DNA of 25,199 bases. Origin: a virus. Of this stretch, positions 21,220 through 25,199 are shown piece by piece. Each line of letters starts with the position of its first letter. Within the stretch, counting starts at the first letter, position 1. The position numbers and the translations under genes were made by a program. Location of the stretch: the IMG/VR virus record IMGVR_UViG_3300037558_002079, positions 1-25,199 of that record. One strand, given 5' to 3'. Below the pieces are notes generated by a model. The model made no database searches and was not told the origin of the DNA. It saw nothing but the letters and a program-made list of their open reading frames with translations.

Positions 21220-21848
21220 GTGGATCAATCACAGTAGGCGGTAAGACACTAGCAAGTCACGATAATGGGACTGGAAATCTCAGTTTAAATAACAATGTTC
21301 AATTCCCTGCTGGACATGTGATCCAAACAAGAAGTGTAACCACATATGTAGCTCAATCTTCACAGGTAGATGTAACATATGCCACTACACCAGCTTCAAG
21401 TGGAACACTCAGTGCTACATTAGATTCAAATGGCATTTATAGGTTGAAGGATTCGGAAGGGTCATATTTGACTATCCCTAATTTTAGTGCAAAGCAAGGT
21501 AATTTATTAATTGGTACTATTTCTTATGGTGGACCTAACATAGAGTCTTTATCTTGGTACTCAATGGGTGTGCAATGGGGTAGTGAAAATAGAAGAACCT
21601 ATAAAAAAATGGGTTATGATGGTGGAGGTAATTATCATGCAGCAGAATCTACAGTAATTCTTTATACTTGTTTGGAGGATTTAAATAATGTGGATGTACA
21701 TGCGATCCTTAGAATTGAAGAATCTGGTAAAACAATGGAATTTGCAACGCATGATGATACTACGGCTAATGTTACCAATTGGGGCCGACTTGGAGGTTCT
21801 TATTCAGATGTAGCTTTTTATTTCATAGTGCAGGAAGTCCAACAATGA
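21216..21848 (+). CDS. receptor-binding tip protein (210 aa), cassette E
   Basis: Residues 1-25 (ITVGGKTLASHDNG) match the starts of the two following fibre proteins (TIGGKTVFTQSG, KVGGNTIATHTG). FPAGHVIQTRSVTT at 30-43 is the border motif of the tip family in cassettes A and B. The globular part has strands such as NLLIGTISYGG and WYSMGVQWGSENR, a Gly-rich loop, and an end FYFIVQEVQQ. Its N-terminus thus resembles cassette F while its head resembles cassettes A and B, a mosaic. The TDW-type chaperone gene overlaps its stop (ATGA). Confidence 0.77.
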   Translation: MSGSITVGGKTLASHDNGTGNLSLNNNVQFPAGHVIQTRSVTTYVAQSSQVDVTYATTPASSGTLSATLDSNGIYRLKDSEGSYLTIPNFSAKQGNLLIGTISYGGPNIESLSWYSMGVQWGSENRRTYKKMGYDGGGNYHAAESTVILYTCLEDLNNVDVHAILRIEESGKTMEFATHDDTTANVTNWGRLGGSYSDVAFYFIVQEVQQ

Positions 21849-22207
21849 GTAACTATTTATACCAAGCAGGAATTGCACTTGCCGGTGAAAATTCCGTAAG
21901 AACAACACATAGAAATTACATTGAATTTTTTGATCATATTGATCCAGTACCTTCATGGGAACAAATTCAAGAAAAAATAACAGAATTAAAAGCACTAGAA
22001 CCAATGCGCTTGCTACGCATAGAACGCAATCGTAGATTAGCAGAAACAGATTGGGTAACAATAAAAGCATACAGTCAAAGTTTAGTAGTTTCTGAAGAAT
22101 GGAAAACATATTTACAATCACTTAGGGATCTACCAGAAACACAAGAACCAAAATTAGATGATCAAGGTAATTTGACAAATGTTGATTGGCCGGAGGTACC
22201 TGAATAA
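21845..22207 (+). CDS. tail-fibre assembly chaperone (Phage_tail_APC-like, 120 aa), cassette E
   Basis: The start is placed at the ATG at 21845, which overlaps the tip stop (ATGA); an upstream in-frame ATG would add 22 residues lying wholly inside the tip gene. Signature: RNRRLAETDW (61-70) and SEEWKTYLQSLRDLP (83-97), then LDDQGNLTNVDWPEVP (104-119), nearly identical to the cassette B chaperone. The middle (WEQIQEKITELKALEPM) matches the cassette A chaperone (EIQEKIEEVIAAEPM). It thus joins features of both. The GGAGG encoded near its end serves the next gene (TAATG overlap). Confidence 0.85.
   Translation: MSNYLYQAGIALAGENSVRTTHRNYIEFFDHIDPVPSWEQIQEKITELKALEPMRLLRIERNRRLAETDWVTIKAYSQSLVVSEEWKTYLQSLRDLPETQEPKLDDQGNLTNVDWPEVPE
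22186..22202 (+). repeat. 17-bp perfect repeat, copy 2 (with 17863-17879)
   Basis: Identical to the copy at 17863-17879, at the same place in the paralogous chaperone gene and the same distance ahead of the next ATG. Confidence 0.85.
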
Positions 22208-22737
22208 TGGCAACTCTTACAATTGGTGGAAAAACCGTATTTACTCAATCAGGTACAGACGAACCTATCCTTAAAAATAATGTATTGATTGAAAAAGGTA
22301 TTATTGACGGTGACGCAGCTTATGGATATGCGCAACTGAAATTAATTAATCATTTAAACACACAAGGCAATATAACCTGGGAAACAATCGTAGGGGATAC
22401 CACTAATATTACCAAACCTTCAAGTAATCACGTAGTGAGATTAGCCATAGCAGGAATTTATCTAATACAGATAAATTTTGTAGGATATCTATCTGATAAT
22501 GAAAGTGGAGTAGCTGTGAGATTATACAGCGGTGATGGTGTTGTCTTACAAGAAAGTAGAGACAGTATTGAACAAGCAGATAGCACTGATACAAACTGTT
22601 GCGCAGCATTAACCTATGTAGCAAATTTTTCTGCAGGAGCTACGTTTTACGTAGATTTCATGTCTGATATCCACCAGACTGCGAAATGTCATAAAGTAAC
22701 CCATGGTTCAGTTGTTTTACTAAGGAGAACAGCGTAA
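22207..22737 (+). CDS. C1q/TNF-like tip protein (176 aa), cassette F
   Basis: The N-terminus has the short module TLTIGGKTVFTQSGTDEPIL shared with its neighbours. The remainder looks like a C1q/TNF-type jelly roll: ITWETIVGDTTNIT, SNHVVRLAIAGIYLIQINFV (the strand plus IAGIYLIQ core typical of the fold), then GVAVRLYSGDGVVLQES and a final HGSVVLLRRT. Such domains form trimers and are found as phage receptor-binding heads. A double cysteine lies in DTNCCAAL. It has TAATG overlaps at both ends and no TDW-type chaperone of its own. Confidence 0.72.
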   Translation: MATLTIGGKTVFTQSGTDEPILKNNVLIEKGIIDGDAAYGYAQLKLINHLNTQGNITWETIVGDTTNITKPSSNHVVRLAIAGIYLIQINFVGYLSDNESGVAVRLYSGDGVVLQESRDSIEQADSTDTNCCAALTYVANFSAGATFYVDFMSDIHQTAKCHKVTHGSVVLLRRTA

Positions 22738-23795
22738 TGGCAGGAACACTCAAAGTTGGCGGAAATACAATAGCAACACACACTGGCGTAGAGGGCACAG
22801 GGCAAGTGTCACTGACTAATGTTAGCCTAGGTGGTGGAGCTTTCATGTTCCGCAACAAGATTATCAACGGTGGCTTTGATATTTGGCAAAGAGGAACATC
22901 ATTTACTATATCTAACTCGACTAATACATATTCTACCGACAGATGGAGATTTTTAGGTAGTGCCTTCACAGGTACGCTAACAAGAGAAAATTTTAGTCCT
23001 GGACAAACTGAAGTACCGAATAACCCAGACTATTTTGCAAAATGGACGGTTACAACTAATCCAGCAGGTAATATGGCGTTTGGACAGTACATTGAAAACG
23101 TAAGGACGCTTGCTGGAAAAACTGCAACTTTATCACTATATTTAAAATCAAGCTCAACAATCTCAGCAGATAACCTACAGATACGTTATAGGCAAGTTAC
23201 TGGTGGCACAGGTGGTACTAACAACGCAATTAATATTGGAGAGATCACAACAGCCTGGAAGAAATTCACATTCCAACTTAATATTCCTTCATTGACAGGT
23301 GCTGGTTTAGGTACTCCAAATGTCAGTTATTTGGCTTTAGAAATACTTTCTCCTTCTGCCCATACATCTGCTTTTGATTTGTCAATAGCACAAGTCCAAC
23401 TAGAAGAAGGCACAGCAGCCACACCGTTTGAGCACAGGCCCATTGGAGTGGAGTTAAGTTTGTGCCAGAGGTATTTCGAAAAAAGTTATGATCTAGCTGA
23501 TGGAATAGGTGGCAACAGTGCAAAGGGTATGATTAGAGCTAATGCAAGAGATTCCGGTTCCTTTCACAGAGGCGACATAAGATTTAAAGTTAGTAAGCGA
23601 AGTTTACCTGAAATAAAAATTTATGCTTATTATAGCGGCACACTAGGACACTATAGGGATACAAGCAATGGTGTAGATAGAGCTGCATTATCACAATATA
23701 TAGGTGAAAATAGTTTTGAAGCCTATGCAAGTGGTGGAGTAATGTCAACTGGTGCTTTGCATGGTTTCCACTATACAGCAAACAGTGAGTTATAA
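22737..23795 (+). CDS. tail-fibre receptor-binding protein (352 aa), cassette F
   Basis: A short N-terminus (TLKVGGNTIATHTG) is followed by FRNKIINGGFDIWQRGTSF from residue 38, a jelly-roll domain, and the ending VQLEEGTAATPFEHRPIG and LCQRYF at 220-247. The tip (248-352) is distinct from those of the paralogues at 19561 and 23984 and ends in NSEL. The shaft is much shorter than in the 421-residue protein, so this fibre may be a side branch. The DNA around FRNKIING is identical over 29 bp to the gene at 23984. The small acidic partner gene follows after 2 bp. Confidence 0.83.
   Translation: MAGTLKVGGNTIATHTGVEGTGQVSLTNVSLGGGAFMFRNKIINGGFDIWQRGTSFTISNSTNTYSTDRWRFLGSAFTGTLTRENFSPGQTEVPNNPDYFAKWTVTTNPAGNMAFGQYIENVRTLAGKTATLSLYLKSSSTISADNLQIRYRQVTGGTGGTNNAINIGEITTAWKKFTFQLNIPSLTGAGLGTPNVSYLALEILSPSAHTSAFDLSIAQVQLEEGTAATPFEHRPIGVELSLCQRYFEKSYDLADGIGGNSAKGMIRANARDSGSFHRGDIRFKVSKRSLPEIKIYAYYSGTLGHYRDTSNGVDRAALSQYIGENSFEAYASGGVMSTGALHGFHYTANSEL
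22842..22870 (+). repeat. 29-bp perfect repeat at the fibre domain border, copy 1
   Basis: This 29-bp stretch, encoding FMFRNKIING, is identical to 24134-24162. Flanking DNA differs on the 5' side and is diverged on the 3' side. The third paralogue (about 19790-19816) has the same protein motif with different codons. A shared entry point for domain exchange is the simplest reading. Confidence 0.88.
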
Positions 23796-23797
23796 GA

Positions 23798-23965
23798 ATG
23801 TACAAACTTTTATTAACATATGATTTAGAACCCTCCGATTGTATATTAAGAATAGAAGATAGAGCTTGTATTCCTATGGATGAATCTAATGTTTCATATC
23901 AAGAATACCTAGCATGGTTAGCACAAGGCAATGAACCAGAACCAGCAGATGAATCACAAGAATAA
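23798..23965 (+). CDS. small acidic fibre-partner protein (55 aa), cassette F
   Basis: A gene too short for many gene finders: ATG at 23798 to TAA at 23963-23965. It is the paralogue of the 53-residue protein at 20826. The N-terminal half differs (MYKLLLTYDLEPSDCILRIE), while the C-terminal IPMDESNVSYQEYLAWLAQG, then NEPEPADESQE, is nearly the same. It again follows an RNKIING-type fibre, here after 2 bp. The variable N-half and constant C-half suggest that the N-half contacts the fibre tip and the C-half a common partner; this is inference. Confidence 0.8.
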   Translation: MYKLLLTYDLEPSDCILRIEDRACIPMDESNVSYQEYLAWLAQGNEPEPADESQE

Positions 23966-23983
23966 ATACTGTAAAGGTATCCT

Positions 23984-25186
23984 ATGAGCGAAATAAAATT
24001 AAGTGGCACTACGGTAATAGACAACACCGGTGGTACTGTTACAGTAGACGCTAACCAGTTGCAGATTGGCAGCACTACGGTTATAGATAACAACAAAAAA
24101 TTATCTAACGTTGATATTGTGCCAAATTCCAGCTTCATGTTCCGCAACAAGATTATCAACGGCGGAATGCACATAGCTCAAAGAGGAACCTCATTTTCTT
24201 TTGCACATGATGGTACTACTTCTGGACATACTTTAGATAGGTTTCAATTTGTTACTGGCAATACAGATGAGTATGATTGCACAGTTTCTCAGTATTCAAT
24301 GTCTACATCAGATTTAAATACAACAGGACATAGTAATGCGTTAAAACTTTTGACAGGTACTGCTGAGTTAGCAATTGTAAATAATGAACAAGTTCATATT
24401 TCTTATAAAATTGAAGCTCAAGATTTGCAGGATTTACAGTATGGAACTACTTCAGCAAAAACAGTGACATTAAGTTTTTGGGTTAAGTCATCAGTAACTG
24501 GAACATATGCAGTTGCTGGTTATAAAGATGACTCTACCACCAGAATAATAAACAGAACTTACACAATAAACTCTGCTGACACTTGGGAGAAAAAAACTAT
24601 TAGTATAGTTGGTGATACAGACAGCACCGGATCTATTGTTAATGACAGTGGGGAAGGACTAAGAATTGTATGGGCTCTTGCTTCTGGATCAGATTTTAAT
24701 AGTTCAAGTTCAACAACTTGGACTAATTATTCTAATGCTCATTTTTTAGGGGGTCATGTACAAAATGGAGTTGTTACAACAGCAAATGCGGATTGGTATC
24801 TAACTGGAGTCCAGCTTGAAGAAGGCACGGTCGCAACACCGTTCGAGCACAGGCCAATAGGAATGGAACTTAGTTTATGCCAAAGATACACAACAACAAT
24901 AGGTAATGGTTATTTTGCAGGTAATGGGGCTGGTGGTTCTGCTATAGTTTTTGGTGTACCTCTTTGTGTGCCTTTAAGGGGCGCACCATCCATAGAAAAA
25001 ATAGGTGGGGCAAACATTAGTATACACAGATCCGGTAACAACACTAATGCTAATGCCACAGTAACAGTTAGTGCCTGGAAAGAAAATGCAACAGTACTAA
25101 AGCTTAGAACTTCACATAGTAGTAGTGATGAAAGTGTCTATTCTTTAAATGTAAATAATAGTTTCCTAGTGGTATCAGAATTATGA
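23984..25186 (+). CDS. tail-fibre receptor-binding protein (400 aa), cassette G
   Basis: The N-terminal 50 residues contain IGSTTVIDNNKKLSNV, like the IGTTEVIDSSRQIKNT part of the 421-residue protein at 19561. FRNKIINGGMHIAQRGTSF starts at 53, the jelly-roll domain follows, and VQLEEGTVATPFEHRPIG with LCQRYT lies at 276-303. The tip (304-400) is different again and ends VSEL. So its start resembles cassette D and its domain border cassette F. TATCCT before the ATG is a poor ribosome site, with AAGG slightly further. A further ATG overlaps its stop. Confidence 0.84.
   Translation: MSEIKLSGTTVIDNTGGTVTVDANQLQIGSTTVIDNNKKLSNVDIVPNSSFMFRNKIINGGMHIAQRGTSFSFAHDGTTSGHTLDRFQFVTGNTDEYDCTVSQYSMSTSDLNTTGHSNALKLLTGTAELAIVNNEQVHISYKIEAQDLQDLQYGTTSAKTVTLSFWVKSSVTGTYAVAGYKDDSTTRIINRTYTINSADTWEKKTISIVGDTDSTGSIVNDSGEGLRIVWALASGSDFNSSSSTTWTNYSNAHFLGGHVQNGVVTTANADWYLTGVQLEEGTVATPFEHRPIGMELSLCQRYTTTIGNGYFAGNGAGGSAIVFGVPLCVPLRGAPSIEKIGGANISIHRSGNNTNANATVTVSAWKENATVLKLRTSHSSSDESVYSLNVNNSFLVVSEL
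24134..24162 (+). repeat. 29-bp perfect repeat at the fibre domain border, copy 2
   Basis: Identical to 22842-22870 and at the same point of the domain plan, about 1.3 kb downstream in the paralogous gene. Confidence 0.88.
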
Positions 25187-25199
25187 TTCAATATAAAAT
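25183..25199 (+). CDS. start of a further gene, cut by the window end
   Basis: An ATG overlaps the fibre stop (ATGA at 25183-25186) and opens a frame, MIQYK, that runs to the window end. In the same place the other two RNKIING-type fibres have the small 53-55 residue partner gene, beginning MYKL. This may be a third copy, but five codons cannot show it. Confidence 0.45.

Noticed and set aside
21779-21845. Earlier ATG for the cassette E chaperone
   Set aside because: The 22 extra residues lie wholly within the tip gene and are not seen in paralogues; ATGA coupling at 21845 fits the other cassettes.
15163-25199. Diversity-generating retroelement acting on the fibre tips
   Set aside because: No reverse transcriptase, no template repeat and no adenine-biased variable repeat seen in the window; tips differ over their whole length.
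15163-25199. Invertible (phase-variable) fibre segment
   Set aside because: All fibre genes point the same way and I saw no paired inverted repeats or invertase gene.

Overview
The window looks like part of the genome of a T4-like, contractile-tailed phage of aquatic Alphaproteobacteria, perhaps of the SAR11/pelagiphage kind. The evidence is AT-rich DNA, very tight gene packing with TAATG and ATGA overlaps, small membrane proteins of phage type, late-promoter-like TATAAATA/CTAAATA boxes, and about 18 kb of tail-fibre and virion genes. A phage 5-aminolevulinate synthase (C4/Shemin pathway) fits an alphaproteobacterial host better than a cyanobacterium, which makes ALA by the C5 route. The host assignment is inference.

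Left part (1-3.9 kb), all leftward. From right to left it holds four small phage proteins (two with one membrane segment each plus a CxxC mini-protein), a structured intergenic stretch, a long-form GMP synthase (guaA), a structured leader RNA, a glutaredoxin, a Prx5-type peroxiredoxin and a tRNA-Leu(UAA). Two textbook sigma70 promoters (exact TTGACA, 17-bp spacer) drive this arm, at 3919-3891 and 1019-991, so it is probably early and read by host RNA polymerase.

Middle part (3.9-7.0 kb), mixed strands. A TATAAATA box drives rightward genes for a small basic protein, a YqgE/AlgH-family protein and a secreted small protein. The leftward hemA-type ALA synthase meets them tail to tail with a 4-base overlap. 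Rightward again come a class I methyltransferase and an acidic protein, each behind a CTAAATA box.

Right part (7.2-25.2 kb), all rightward and apparently one long late operon. Five large fibrous proteins come first, with N-terminal GELAVNT-type modules, 32 tandem decapeptides, CBM-like repeats and a six-fold beta repeat. From about 15.2 kb there follows a run of seven receptor-binding cassettes. Each has a short beta-structured stub or adaptor, a fibre body or tip, and usually a small chaperone-like partner, all translationally coupled. Three unrelated partner families occur (a TDW...YRQALRDLP type, a Tfa-like type and a 53-55 aa acidic type). The cassettes share short stretches of identical DNA at domain borders, suggesting growth by duplication and tip exchange.

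The metabolic genes (GMP supply, ALA for tetrapyrroles, thiol redox and peroxide defence) would act on host physiology during infection. The fibre array probably sets host range. No stretch longer than about 160 bp lacks a gene, apart from the RNA and promoter regions described. No transposon, integrase, CRISPR array, rRNA or reverse transcriptase is visible.
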